In this document: one piece after another, positions 46,361 through 55,654 of the stretch
Numbering within the stretch: position 1 is the stretch's first letter
Layout of the letters: every line of letters starts with the position of its first letter
Origin: Chloroflexota bacterium
GTDB lineage: Bacteria > Chloroflexota > Dehalococcoidia > Lucifugimonadales > Lucifugimonadaceae
Length of the DNA stretch: 64,000 bases
NCBI GenBank assembly: GCA_027618835.1
Contig: JAQCHZ010000001.1
Coordinates: 111,642 to 175,641 of the forward strand
Direction of reading: 5' to 3'
Notes under the pieces: generated by a model
Seen by the model: only the letters and a program-made list of their open reading frames with translations
Told to the model about the DNA's origin: nothing
The model's database searches: none
Translations under genes and position numbers: made by a program

Positions 46361-46825
46361 ATGACTCAACTAAAGCTAAATGCCAGTTTCGATTCAATTA
46401 GTGTCGGTGATGAACTGCCTCCGTTTGAAATTGGCGAGACGCAGGCAACAATGGACCAGCCGGCCACAAACAGCAGAGTTCCAAAGGCTGAAGATGCCAA
46501 ACCCCGAAAAAACATCCATAACGACCCCGATTTTGCCAAAGCTGGACTGTTCGGCGCTACCGCAAATGCTGGTGTGATGACAATGGCGTACGTCAACCAG
46601 ATGCTTGAAGCTGTGTTTTCCGCCGAATCTTTTTACAACGGAGGCAGTCTCACCTACAAAGGGATCAATCCGTTTAGGGATGGTGACGTGGTGGTGTTTA
46701 CTGGCGAAGTAACGGCAAAACGGGTGGAATCGGGCAAAAATTATGTTGATTTTGCCATCAAGGGAATTGACCAGAGCGGTCGCATGGTTGGAGTTGCAGA
46801 AGCGACTGTAGTTCCCGGTCACTAG
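46361..46825 (+). CDS. MaoC-like dehydratase half
   Basis: A 154-residue hot-dog protein: VGDELPPFEIG, then KNIHNDPDFAKAGLFG with a candidate catalytic His/Asp, and NAGVMTMAYVNQMLE, as in MaoC dehydratases (usual pattern IHxD..A at the gate, then H/N). ITYKGINPFRDGDVVVF-like strands close the fold. With the upstream gene it probably makes a heterodimeric hydratase acting on a CoA thioester produced by the adjacent CoA-transferase. Confidence 0.78.
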   Translation: MTQLKLNASFDSISVGDELPPFEIGETQATMDQPATNSRVPKAEDAKPRKNIHNDPDFAKAGLFGATANAGVMTMAYVNQMLEAVFSAESFYNGGSLTYKGINPFRDGDVVVFTGEVTAKRVESGKNYVDFAIKGIDQSGRMVGVAEATVVPGH

Positions 46826-47253
46826 AACCGGACGACGATTAATACCGCCCAAGCTACTTACCGAAGCCTCTGCACGTCTACTTTTAGGGGCGGGGGCCGC
46901 CTGTATATCCGTTTTGTACCGCTGTACTTCATTACCGTCCGATTTTCCAGTGATGCGAAATCCATCGACCGAAAATCGTGTTAAAAAATCAACGAGTGAC
47001 TCTGGTCATCGCTGAACAGTTACGCAAGGCACCGTACCAGTGAATGGCGTACGGATAGCCTTTCCACCAAGTTGCGAACGTACCTTGCCTGTTATCGGCT
47101 CGGCGTTCCGACGGATATGCGTAATGGACAGTTTGCGGTCAAAAAGTGCATCTTTTCGAGTTCCTCCTCAATCGAATCGAAACTTTTTTCGCAAGGGTTC
47201 GAATTAAAGAGTACCTATGTGAGGTGCTCTGACTGATATTGAAAGGTACGGTC
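46826..47253. other. Intergenic region upstream of the ABC transporter
   Basis: About 430 nt with no supported gene. It contains a GC-rich patch (GGCGGGGGCCGCC) and an imperfect dyad GCAAGGCACCGTACC..GTACCTTGCC at about 47027-47087. It should hold the promoter of the solute-binding-protein gene; I cannot place it with confidence. Confidence 0.5.
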
Positions 47254-49104
47254 ATGCTAATACTTAGTATTCGGAAGTACTCTAGTCAGCTGGTGTTGTT
47301 ACTAGCCGGAGTGCTGTTAATCGCCGCAATTAGTTGTGGTGGGTCGGACGGAGACGATGATTCCGCAGCTGCTGCGACATCTACCTCTGCCCCGGCGGCA
47401 ACGGCTAAACCTGAGGCAACGGCTAAACCTGAGGCAACGTTGAAGCCGGGGACGAACCCGATTTCGGCAACTGCAACGGCCGCTCCGGTAGCTACCAAAG
47501 CCGATGTTGCTGAACCAGAATTATTGAAACGGGGTGGCGTCCTGAAATATGGAGCTGACCCTAACAATAACCACGTTTTCTTCCAGCAGTACACCCCGGG
47601 TGCGGGTGCTTTCTGGGCAATGACAGTTGGTGACCCTTTGATGGCCTACGGTGCTGACTCAGAGTGGTTGAAAGAGAAGTCGATGGCTGTGTCATTCGAC
47701 GTATCTTCCGATGCGCAGACGCTTACTTTCAAATTGAGAGAAGGCGTAAAGATGCATGACGGTACCGATTACAACGCCGCTGTGCAGAAGTTCTCGCTTG
47801 ACTGGGTACTTGACCCGGACAACACAGCAGTGACCCGCCCGCAAATCGCAACGATCGATAAAGTCACTGTGATCGATGAATTCACGATCGAACTCCACAT
47901 CTCCAGGGTTTATACCCCTATTCTCAGTGCCCTTGGAATGATGGGTGGAATGCCTTTCTCACCAACTGCGTGGGAAGAGCAGGGAGCTGATGGTTTCAAG
48001 CAGAACGGTGCGCCTTCCAACGGTCCGTTCAGAGTGAAAGAGTGGATTCAGGGAACTCGCACGACTTTCGAAGCTCACCCTGACTATTGGAACGAAGGAA
48101 AGCCATACCTTGACGGATGGATTTGGGAAGAGATTGGTGATAGTCAGGTGCGAGGTGCTGCACTAACTACGGGTGCGATTGACCTAGCCCAAATCCCACC
48201 TTCTGACACTGACACCGTTGCTGCGCTTCGCGCGGGCGATGCTCACCCATTCGTCAACTTTGCTGGTGTGAGAATATCGCATCACAATGCTGCTCGAGCC
48301 CCGTTCGACGATAAGCGTGTTCGTATCGCTGCACAAATGGCCTTGGACCGGCAGGCATGGAATGACGTGCTTCTCGGTGGCGAAGGTCACACATACATGG
48401 GCTCGGTTCTTCCCCCGACATCTGGTTTTGCGTTTGAGGTAGACGAATACCCGTACGAGTACAACCCTGAGAAGGCTCGCGAGCTTCTTGAGGAGTACGC
48501 CGCTGAAAAAGGATTGACTCTTCCGTTGACAACGATGAGCGCATTTACTTGCTCAGCCGCACAGGCAGAAGCGGGTTGTGTCGATCTGGTTGAACAACCG
48601 ATTTCAATCGTGACAACCTCGTCAGCTGAGAACGTGAAACGAGCAGAGTTTGAAGCTGCTTACTTCAACGCAGTTGGATTCGAAGTAACAATGGATCTCG
48701 GTTCAGGTAACGAGGCTCCAAGGACATTCGTCAGCAAGGACGCTTCGTTCTCACTCCGTGGTTTCGGCGTACGACCTCATCCATCAGGAAGTTTTGACTC
48801 CTACATGGGTGTGGGTGGCTACTGGAACAACGGTGGCTGGAGCACGGCACCTAAGCAGCTGGAGTTGCAAGCAATTCTTGAAGCTGCCGCAGCAACTTAC
48901 GACTACTCCGAGCAGGTGCAGTTGTATAAGGATGCGCAGGAGCTTTACATGCTTGAGGCTCTCGGCGGAGTGAAGTCGGCGAACAACCCAACGTTCTGGT
49001 TCTCGAACTCGAACGTGAAGTGGGAAGGCTGGCCTAATGACAAGGCAGTCATGTTCCCTTCCGACTCGAGCATGAAGGTTTACAACATGTGGTTGGACAA
49101 CTAA
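47254..49104 (+). CDS. Peptide/opine-type ABC transporter solute-binding lipoprotein
   Basis: An SBP_bac_5 family binding protein of about 616 residues. ATG at 47254 follows AAAGG. The lipoprotein signal ends in the lipobox IAAISC, followed by a long Ala/Thr/Pro linker with repeats of ATAKPE. Family features: LTFKLREGVKMHDG, VVIDEFTIELH-like, GPFRVKEWIQGTRT and FDDKRVRIAAQMALDR. It captures a substrate outside the membrane for the permeases encoded next. A strong stem-loop lies between it and the permease genes. Confidence 0.9.
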   Translation: MLILSIRKYSSQLVLLLAGVLLIAAISCGGSDGDDDSAAAATSTSAPAATAKPEATAKPEATLKPGTNPISATATAAPVATKADVAEPELLKRGGVLKYGADPNNNHVFFQQYTPGAGAFWAMTVGDPLMAYGADSEWLKEKSMAVSFDVSSDAQTLTFKLREGVKMHDGTDYNAAVQKFSLDWVLDPDNTAVTRPQIATIDKVTVIDEFTIELHISRVYTPILSALGMMGGMPFSPTAWEEQGADGFKQNGAPSNGPFRVKEWIQGTRTTFEAHPDYWNEGKPYLDGWIWEEIGDSQVRGAALTTGAIDLAQIPPSDTDTVAALRAGDAHPFVNFAGVRISHHNAARAPFDDKRVRIAAQMALDRQAWNDVLLGGEGHTYMGSVLPPTSGFAFEVDEYPYEYNPEKARELLEEYAAEKGLTLPLTTMSAFTCSAAQAEAGCVDLVEQPISIVTTSSAENVKRAEFEAAYFNAVGFEVTMDLGSGNEAPRTFVSKDASFSLRGFGVRPHPSGSFDSYMGVGGYWNNGGWSTAPKQLELQAILEAAAATYDYSEQVQLYKDAQELYMLEALGGVKSANNPTFWFSNSNVKWEGWPNDKAVMFPSDSSMKVYNMWLDN

Positions 49105-49136
49105 ATCTGTCCAATTGCTCGAACTAAAAGCAATTT

Positions 49137-49190
49137 GTGGTGCGACTGGCGATCAGTTATGGTGTCGCCGGTCGCACCACTGTACTTTTG
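49137..49190 (+). terminator. Stem-loop between binding protein and permease genes
   Basis: GTGGTGCGACTGGCGA and TCGCCGGTCGCACCAC form a long stem, followed by TGTACTTTTG. It could act as an attenuator or mRNA stabiliser that lets the binding protein be made in excess over the permeases. Confidence 0.7.
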
Positions 49191-49231
49191 ACTAGGCTGT
49201 GAAGCCCTGACCAACTGGGAGTGAAAAGTTT

Positions 49232-50185
49232 TTGACTCGGTATTTGTTAAGTCGACTCGGCCAATCGATTGTTGTGTTTTTAATAGTCAGTGTGGTTGTT
49301 TTCTTTGCGGTTAGAACTGTTCCGCAGGATCCGATATATGCGCTGGTTGGGGAAGACGCCGAAGGTTACACACCAGCACAAATCGAGACAATTCGCGAAG
49401 AATTCGGCTTGAATCGCCCGCTCCCTGTTCAATATATGTCCTGGGTGGGGGATGCCCTAAAAGGTGACTGGGGATTGTCGTTTCAGAACAAGCTACCTGT
49501 GATAGATCTGATCAAGAAACGGATTCCTTTTACTCTGACTTTAGCCGTCGGTGCGATGGCGATATCGATCGTGTTTGGCATATCGACCGGAGTTATTGCG
49601 GCACTCACACGAAACTCGAAATGGGACATGATGGCCACCGGCAGCGCTATGTTTGCCGTCGCCGTGCCAGAGTTTTGGTTAGCCCTCATGATGATCTTAT
49701 TCTTCGGGGTGACTTTAGGAATATTGCCCGTTTATGGGGCAGTTTTGATATGGGATGATCCTATTGAAGGATTCCGCCTACTGATCATGCCTGCGTTCGC
49801 CCTGGGCATTGGTGGTGCGGCGACGCTGATGCGTCAGAGCAGGTCATCGATGCTTGAAACCATGGGTGAGGACTACATCAGAACCGCGCGATCAAAAGGT
49901 GTAAAAGAAAAGACCGTCATTATCGTGCACGCCCTACGTAACTCGCTTCTCCCAGTCGTGACGATTCTTGGACTTCGCATCGGCCGGGTACTCGGTGGAG
50001 CGGTGGTGATTGAAACGATGTTTAGTTGGCCGGGCCTGGGTCAACTTGCGGTGTCATCGCTTCAAAAAGCGGACTACCCAGTCATCATGGCGATCGTGAT
50101 GTTTTCATCTGCAGCTGTGATCATCGCCAATTTTGTCACTGACATTGCTTACTCGTACATTGATCCGCGTATTCGTTACGCTTAG
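49232..50185 (+). CDS. ABC transporter permease, DppB type
   Basis: A 317-residue inner-membrane permease starting with TTG. N-terminal helix then RTVPQDPIYALVGEDAEG, six helices, and the EAA loop (MLETMGEDYIRTARSKGVKE) that contacts the ATPase. DPRIRYA at the C-terminus is family-typical. First of the two permeases. Confidence 0.92.
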   Translation: MTRYLLSRLGQSIVVFLIVSVVVFFAVRTVPQDPIYALVGEDAEGYTPAQIETIREEFGLNRPLPVQYMSWVGDALKGDWGLSFQNKLPVIDLIKKRIPFTLTLAVGAMAISIVFGISTGVIAALTRNSKWDMMATGSAMFAVAVPEFWLALMMILFFGVTLGILPVYGAVLIWDDPIEGFRLLIMPAFALGIGGAATLMRQSRSSMLETMGEDYIRTARSKGVKEKTVIIVHALRNSLLPVVTILGLRIGRVLGGAVVIETMFSWPGLGQLAVSSLQKADYPVIMAIVMFSSAAVIIANFVTDIAYSYIDPRIRYA

Positions 50186-50200
50186 TTCAGGAAATTCTAG

Positions 50201-51094
50201 ATGGTAAAAACGTCGGATTCAGTAGAGCCCAGTTCAGTTGATACTGCGCGAATTCAGTTGCCGTACTGGCTTGCTGGTTTGCTGCGTCACAGGTTGTCGG
50301 TTATTGGTGGCTCATTCATCTTGTTCGTAGCCTTTCTGGCCGTCTTTGCCCCATTGCTAACTGGATTCGAGCCAACCGAAGTAGACCCGCCAAATCGATT
50401 CCTTAGGCCGTCGTTCGAACATTTGCTAGGCACCGATTACTTAGGGCGTGACCAATTTACGCGGCTGATATATGGTGCGCGCATTTCGATGGTGGTTGGC
50501 ATATTTTCCGTTGTGATCGCATCGTTTATCGGTGTGCCGCTGGGCCTGACCGCCGCGCATTTTGGTGGATGGACCGATTCGGCGATCATGCGATTCATCG
50601 ACGCAAAATTGTCAATCCCGGGTTTGATTCTGGCGATGATGCTGCTGTTAATGCTTGGTGGCGGCGTCCTGACTGTGAGCATTGCGCTTGGTATTAATTT
50701 ATCGAGCGCTCAAGCTCGTTTGATTCGAAGTCAGGCACTGTCGGTTAAAGAGCGAGAGTACTTCCATGCAGCGCGTGCTATGGGCACATCGAACTGGAGA
50801 TTAATTCTTTTACACATGATGCCCAATTCGATTCAGCCTGTGATTGTGCAAGCGAGTTTGGGTGTTGGATTTGCGATTCTAGGCGAAGCCTCGTTGAGCT
50901 TCCTGGGATTGGGAGTAACTCCACCGACTCCGACGTGGGGGAACATGCTTTCTCTGGCGTTCCAGTACATGCGTAGTGCCCCCTATCTGCTGTTTGCCCC
51001 AGGTGTAGCGATTCTTCTGCTCGTTATGTCGTTCAGCTTCGTCGGTGATGGATTGCGAGATGTTCTAGATCCGAGGCTCAAGGGAAAGATTTGA
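50201..51094 (+). CDS. ABC transporter permease, DppC type
   Basis: A 297-residue permease partner. The N-terminal OppC_N region (LLRHRLSVIGGSFILFVA) is followed by GTDYLGRDQFTRLIYGAR and an EAA loop (SVKEREYFHAARAMGTSN). FLGLGVTPPTPTWGNML and VGDGLRDVLDPRLKG are standard. It starts 15 nt after the DppB-type gene. Confidence 0.92.
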   Translation: MVKTSDSVEPSSVDTARIQLPYWLAGLLRHRLSVIGGSFILFVAFLAVFAPLLTGFEPTEVDPPNRFLRPSFEHLLGTDYLGRDQFTRLIYGARISMVVGIFSVVIASFIGVPLGLTAAHFGGWTDSAIMRFIDAKLSIPGLILAMMLLLMLGGGVLTVSIALGINLSSAQARLIRSQALSVKEREYFHAARAMGTSNWRLILLHMMPNSIQPVIVQASLGVGFAILGEASLSFLGLGVTPPTPTWGNMLSLAFQYMRSAPYLLFAPGVAILLLVMSFSFVGDGLRDVLDPRLKGKI

Positions 51095-51148
51095 ACATGA
51101 GTTGCTGCAAATCAGTGCGCCAATCAGTGATGATTTCGAGACAATAAT

Positions 51149-52186
51149 TTGACCACTCAGACAAATACAGAAAATGATGCTGCCGCGAGTGCTGATAGTG
51201 CTTCGACGATTCTTGAGGTCAAAAATCTGTCGACCCAGTTTAGAACTAGGGCCGGATTGGTTAAAGCCGTCGATGATGTTTCGTTTTCGGTAAAAGAACG
51301 CGAAGTTCTCGCAATCGTTGGCGAAAGTGGGTGCGGTAAGAGTGTGACTGCTCTGTCAGTTATGGGCCTGATTCCAACGCCTCCAGGTGAGATCGTTGGC
51401 GGTGAGATCATGTTCGGTGGAAAGGATCTGCTCCAGGCTTCTGATGATGAGATGCAGGAAATTCGTGGCGGGCAAATGGGAATGATTTTCCAGGAGCCGA
51501 TGACTTCGCTGAATCCTGTGATGACAATTGGCAAGCAAGTTGCTGAACCGCTTCGTATTCACCTAGGTCTCAGTAAAGCAGCTGCGAGGGTGCGTGCTGG
51601 CGAATTACTTTCGCTTGTAGGTTTGCCCGACCCGCTCGAGAAGCTGGACGACTATCCGCACCAGATGAGTGGCGGACAGCGTCAGCGAGTAATGATCGCA
51701 ATGGCGATGAGTTGTGAGCCGAAGCTGTTGATCGCAGACGAGGCGACTACCGCGCTCGATGTGACAGTTCAAGCTCAGGTGCTTGAACTATTGATTCGGG
51801 TTGCCGAGGAATTCGGTACTGCACTCATTATCATCACTCATAATTTAGGAATCGTCGCTCGTTACGCTCATCGGGTGAACGTTATGTACGCCGGAAAGAT
51901 TCGTGAAAGTGGGACGGCAGCGGACGTATATAAAAACCCTGGCCATCCTTATACGGCTGGTCTGCTGAGTTCAGTCCCCAGCCTGATGCAATCGACAAGC
52001 GGAAAACTGCAGTCGATCGAAGGCGAAATACCCGACCTCACCGATTTGCCTTCTGGTTGCGCATTTGGGCCAAGGTGTCCATATGTACAAGACCGTTGTC
52101 GCTTAGAGGATCCACCATTGGAAAATGTTGGGGATGATCATATTTCCGCCTGCTGGGAATCGGCACAGTTTAGGGGAACTACATGA
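51149..52186 (+). CDS. ABC transporter ATPase, DppD/OppD type
   Basis: A 345-residue ATPase starting with TTG. Walker A is GESGCGKS, the signature is MSGGQRQRV, Walker B LLIADEATTALD, and the switch His is in ITHNLG. The C-terminal oligopeptide-transporter Cys motif (GCAFGPRCPYVQDRC) is present and may bind an Fe-S cluster. It overlaps the next gene by 4 nt (ATGA). Confidence 0.93.
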   Translation: MTTQTNTENDAAASADSASTILEVKNLSTQFRTRAGLVKAVDDVSFSVKEREVLAIVGESGCGKSVTALSVMGLIPTPPGEIVGGEIMFGGKDLLQASDDEMQEIRGGQMGMIFQEPMTSLNPVMTIGKQVAEPLRIHLGLSKAAARVRAGELLSLVGLPDPLEKLDDYPHQMSGGQRQRVMIAMAMSCEPKLLIADEATTALDVTVQAQVLELLIRVAEEFGTALIIITHNLGIVARYAHRVNVMYAGKIRESGTAADVYKNPGHPYTAGLLSSVPSLMQSTSGKLQSIEGEIPDLTDLPSGCAFGPRCPYVQDRCRLEDPPLENVGDDHISACWESAQFRGTT

Positions 52187-53175
52187 GCATGACGACTAGC
52201 ACACGGTCAGTCCTAGATATCAGAGATTTACAGGTTCATTTTCCGGTAAATCGTGGTGTTTTGTTCATCAAAAATAAAGGGGCCGTAAAGGCTGTTGATG
52301 GAGTGAATCTATCGATCGCTCCCGGTGAGACCGTTGGACTTGTGGGTGAGAGTGGCTCAGGCAAGACAACTGTTGGGCGTGCAATTATCGGGTTGGTAAA
52401 ACCGACTGGTGGGGTGATTGAATTCGAGGGCAACAATGTTCTTGAAATGAACTCCGCAGCCTTGCGACAGTTCCGTCGACAGGTTGGAGTTGTTTTTCAG
52501 GATCCGTACGGATCGCTGAATCCGCGGATGACTGCTGAGCGAATCATCTCGGAACCCCTGGTCGCTCATCATCTGTTCAACAGCAAACAAGAACGCCGCG
52601 CTCGCGTACAGGAACTGCTGGAAATTGTCGGTTTGAACGCCGGAATGGCAAGCCGTTACCCACACGAGTTTAGTGGTGGGCAGCGCCAACGCATTGGAAT
52701 CGCTCGAGCCATCGCATCGGACCCAACTCTGATCATTCTGGATGAACCAGTTTCAGCGCTGGATGTATCGATTCAAGCACAAATCATCAACTTGCTTGAT
52801 GAACTGCAAGATCGTCTACAGATCGCATATTTGTTTATTGCACACGACCTATCTGTGGTTCGTCACGCGAGTGATCGAGTAGCGGTTATGTATCTGGGTA
52901 AGTTGATGGAAGTTGCCCCTCGGGATGCTGTGTACGACAACCCGCTTCATCCGTATACGAAAGCGTTGCTCTCGGCCGTTCCGGTTCCAGATCCTGAGAT
53001 TGAGAAAAAGCGGGAACGAACGATATTAACCGGCGATATCCCGAGCCCAACTAATCCGCCATCTGGTTGTGTGTTTAGAACTCGTTGTCCGATTGCCGAT
53101 GAAGCATGTGCCGAGTCGATTCCCGAACTTCGGGAAGTAACGCCGGGGCAACATGTCGCTTGCTTGAAGGTGTGA
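52183..53175 (+). CDS. ABC transporter ATPase, DppF/OppF type
   Basis: A 330-residue ATPase, translationally coupled to the previous gene. Walker A is GESGSGKTT, signature FSGGQRQRI, Walker B LIILDEPVSALD and switch His in IAHDLS. The C-terminal GCVFRTRCPIADEAC motif is conserved. With the preceding four genes it forms a complete importer: lipoprotein, two permeases, two ATPases. Confidence 0.93.
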   Translation: MSMTTSTRSVLDIRDLQVHFPVNRGVLFIKNKGAVKAVDGVNLSIAPGETVGLVGESGSGKTTVGRAIIGLVKPTGGVIEFEGNNVLEMNSAALRQFRRQVGVVFQDPYGSLNPRMTAERIISEPLVAHHLFNSKQERRARVQELLEIVGLNAGMASRYPHEFSGGQRQRIGIARAIASDPTLIILDEPVSALDVSIQAQIINLLDELQDRLQIAYLFIAHDLSVVRHASDRVAVMYLGKLMEVAPRDAVYDNPLHPYTKALLSAVPVPDPEIEKKRERTILTGDIPSPTNPPSGCVFRTRCPIADEACAESIPELREVTPGQHVACLKV

Positions 53176-53254
53176 ACTAATACCTTGTTGGCGAAATTAC
53201 CTATGAGTGCTATTTAGGCGAGTTGCTTCAACTCAAATTAGCTGGTGTTGATCA

Positions 53255-55639
53255 ATGAATATTTCGAAAGCTACTAACACCGGACTGCTCAGCGGATTCA
53301 ATATCCTAGAGATTGGACCGCGCTTAACTAGTGCCGTCACAGGGCGTCTGTTTGCAGAGCTGGGTGCGGATGTAATCAAAATTGAGCCACCTGGTGGAGA
53401 TTTGACACGAAGTCGCGGACCAGTTAATAACGGGGATTCAAGGGCTTATGGTGGACTTTTCGTTTCGCAAAACGCTGGTAAACGCGTTGTTGAGTTAGAC
53501 CTTGAGGACGATCAAGGAGCTGAATCTTTCAAGACACTAGCGTGTGATGCTGACTTGATCGTCAGCAGCTGGCATCCTGCGGACTCAAAGAAATTTTCGA
53601 TCGAACCAGCATCGTTGCAGGAACTGAACCCATCAGCAGTGATTGTCTATACGACACCGTTCGGTCTTACCGGCCCCAATAGCAATTATCAGGGATCCGA
53701 TTTGGTCATATTCCATGCTAGTGGTTTGGCAAAGAGCTTAATCGGCCCAGTCGATGATCCTGTCGAAACGCCGCCAGTTCGTGCTCATGGTCAACAATCA
53801 GAGTTCATTTCGGGTGTAGCAGCCGCCTGTGCGGGGATGATCGGGTTGCTGCGCAAGGAATCATCAAATGTTGGCGCTGTCATCGATATTTCGATGCAAG
53901 AGTCGCTGGCATTTATGGACATTATCAGTTTGTCAGCGGCCTCATTCGGAAAGCCTGGTAGGGCGCGAAAGAAAGAGGCGATTTCGGGTCCTAACCTCAC
54001 GATATTGCCGGCCGCCGACGGCTTCATTGCCATCTCACCGCGAGAAGAACGCCAGTGGAAAAATTTCCTGCGATTGCTGGGCGATCCCGATTGGGGAGAC
54101 GATCCACGTTTCGCAGATCGGGTTTTGCGGCAGGAAAATGCCGAAGCGGTTATCGCTCGCCTATCGGACTGGAGTCGCACCCAGAAGAAGATGGAAATGT
54201 TCCATTTTTTGCAGGAAAACCATATCCCATGCTATCCACTACTCACCCCTTCAGATCATCTTGAATCAGAACAGTTGAGTGCTAGGAATTATTTTGACCA
54301 GGTGAACATTGGATCCAAGTCGGGCTTAAAGCTCCCCGGGATGCCGTATCGGATCAGTGATATGACATCCAATGAGAGTTCGACCTTCAGAGAAGTAACC
54401 GAAATAACCCCAGAAGAAATCGGATGGAAATCAAAAACCAGTGCCGGATTCAGCAGTTCTTCAAAATCGAGTGGACTTAAAGAATTGCCGCTTAAGAGAG
54501 TTCGGGTTGCTGATCTGAGCTGGGTGATCGCAGGCCCTACAAGCACCCGTTACCTCGCATCGATGGGAGCTGAGGTAGTAAAAGTCGAGACATCAAGCCG
54601 TCCCGATCCTGGCCGGGCTGGTCAACTCCATGACGTACTCGGACAGGGAAAGCTTGGCATCACCCTCAATCTGAAATCCGAGGATGGGCTCGCCGCGATC
54701 AAAAAACTGATTGCTAGTAGCGATATTCTCATCGAAAACTTTGCACCAGGTGTCATGGAAAGACTCGGCTTGGGTTGGGATGTTCTAAATAAAATCAACT
54801 CAAAACTGGTAATGGTTTCGGCATCAGGTACTGGTCAGACGGGACCAACACGGCAGTACGCAGCCTACGGAACATTGCTGCAAATATACACCGGATTCGC
54901 CGGGCTAAATGGATACCCTAACCTGCCCACCAGTATCGGTATGGCATGGGCAGACCCTTTGTGCGGAATGTTACTTGCTTATGTTGCTGTCGCAGCGCTG
55001 CGTTCGAGCCGTAACACCGGCAAGGGGCGGCATATTGATTTCTCGATGGTTGAGGCGGTATTGGCGACAATGCCAGAACCTTTACTTGAATACCAGATGA
55101 ATGGAAAAATATCTGAACCAATCGGCAACGATGACAGCGAATATTCACCTCACGGCGTGTTCAAATCCGACGGTGATGATTCATGGATAGCTATTGCTGT
55201 AACTTGTCAATCTGAATGGAATTCGCTCGTGGATCTGGTCGATGCCCCTGACGCGTTTCGTCAATTGGACCAGAATGAGCGGCGTGAACGATCTACCGAC
55301 ATTGCCCAAATAATCGAGGCATGGACGAGTGGGCTATCGCCTGATTCTGCGATGGAAAAATTGCAGAACGCGGGAGTTCCCGCCAGTGCATCGCGTACAA
55401 GTGCTGAATTAGCAGAAGATGTGCATTTGAAGGCGCGAAGATTCTTCGAAATGCTCAAAGACAGGAAAGGCGAGCTGCGGTTGATGCCAGCATTGCCATG
55501 GCAGTGGCAGGATGATCATCCGCCGGCTTACGGACAACCGCCAACTCTCGGCGGCGACACCAAATTCGTGTTGAAATCGATACTTGGGTACTCGGATCCC
55601 GAGATCAAGATCATGGAAGACATGGGTGCGTTGAACTAG
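53255..55639 (+). CDS. Fused tandem class III CoA-transferase
   Basis: A 794-residue protein with two full CaiB/BaiF domains. The first (about 10-390) starts FNILEIGPRLTSAVTGRL and GADVIKIEPPGG; the second (about 410-790) starts RVRVADLSWVIAGPTSTRY and GAEVVKVETSSRP. The catalytic Asp is present in the second half (MAWADPLCGML). In the first half the matching segment reads AHGQQSEFISG, without an obvious Asp. This suggests one active and one structural domain, as in some two-domain formyl-CoA-type transferases. It lies downstream of the ABC transporter on the same strand. Confidence 0.88.
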   Translation: MNISKATNTGLLSGFNILEIGPRLTSAVTGRLFAELGADVIKIEPPGGDLTRSRGPVNNGDSRAYGGLFVSQNAGKRVVELDLEDDQGAESFKTLACDADLIVSSWHPADSKKFSIEPASLQELNPSAVIVYTTPFGLTGPNSNYQGSDLVIFHASGLAKSLIGPVDDPVETPPVRAHGQQSEFISGVAAACAGMIGLLRKESSNVGAVIDISMQESLAFMDIISLSAASFGKPGRARKKEAISGPNLTILPAADGFIAISPREERQWKNFLRLLGDPDWGDDPRFADRVLRQENAEAVIARLSDWSRTQKKMEMFHFLQENHIPCYPLLTPSDHLESEQLSARNYFDQVNIGSKSGLKLPGMPYRISDMTSNESSTFREVTEITPEEIGWKSKTSAGFSSSSKSSGLKELPLKRVRVADLSWVIAGPTSTRYLASMGAEVVKVETSSRPDPGRAGQLHDVLGQGKLGITLNLKSEDGLAAIKKLIASSDILIENFAPGVMERLGLGWDVLNKINSKLVMVSASGTGQTGPTRQYAAYGTLLQIYTGFAGLNGYPNLPTSIGMAWADPLCGMLLAYVAVAALRSSRNTGKGRHIDFSMVEAVLATMPEPLLEYQMNGKISEPIGNDDSEYSPHGVFKSDGDDSWIAIAVTCQSEWNSLVDLVDAPDAFRQLDQNERRERSTDIAQIIEAWTSGLSPDSAMEKLQNAGVPASASRTSAELAEDVHLKARRFFEMLKDRKGELRLMPALPWQWQDDHPPAYGQPPTLGGDTKFVLKSILGYSDPEIKIMEDMGALN

Positions 55640-55654
55640 AAACGATGCCCTGAC

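Noticed and set aside
46890-46906. GC-rich GGCGGGGGCCGCC as a terminator
   Set aside because: The stem is short and has no T-run.
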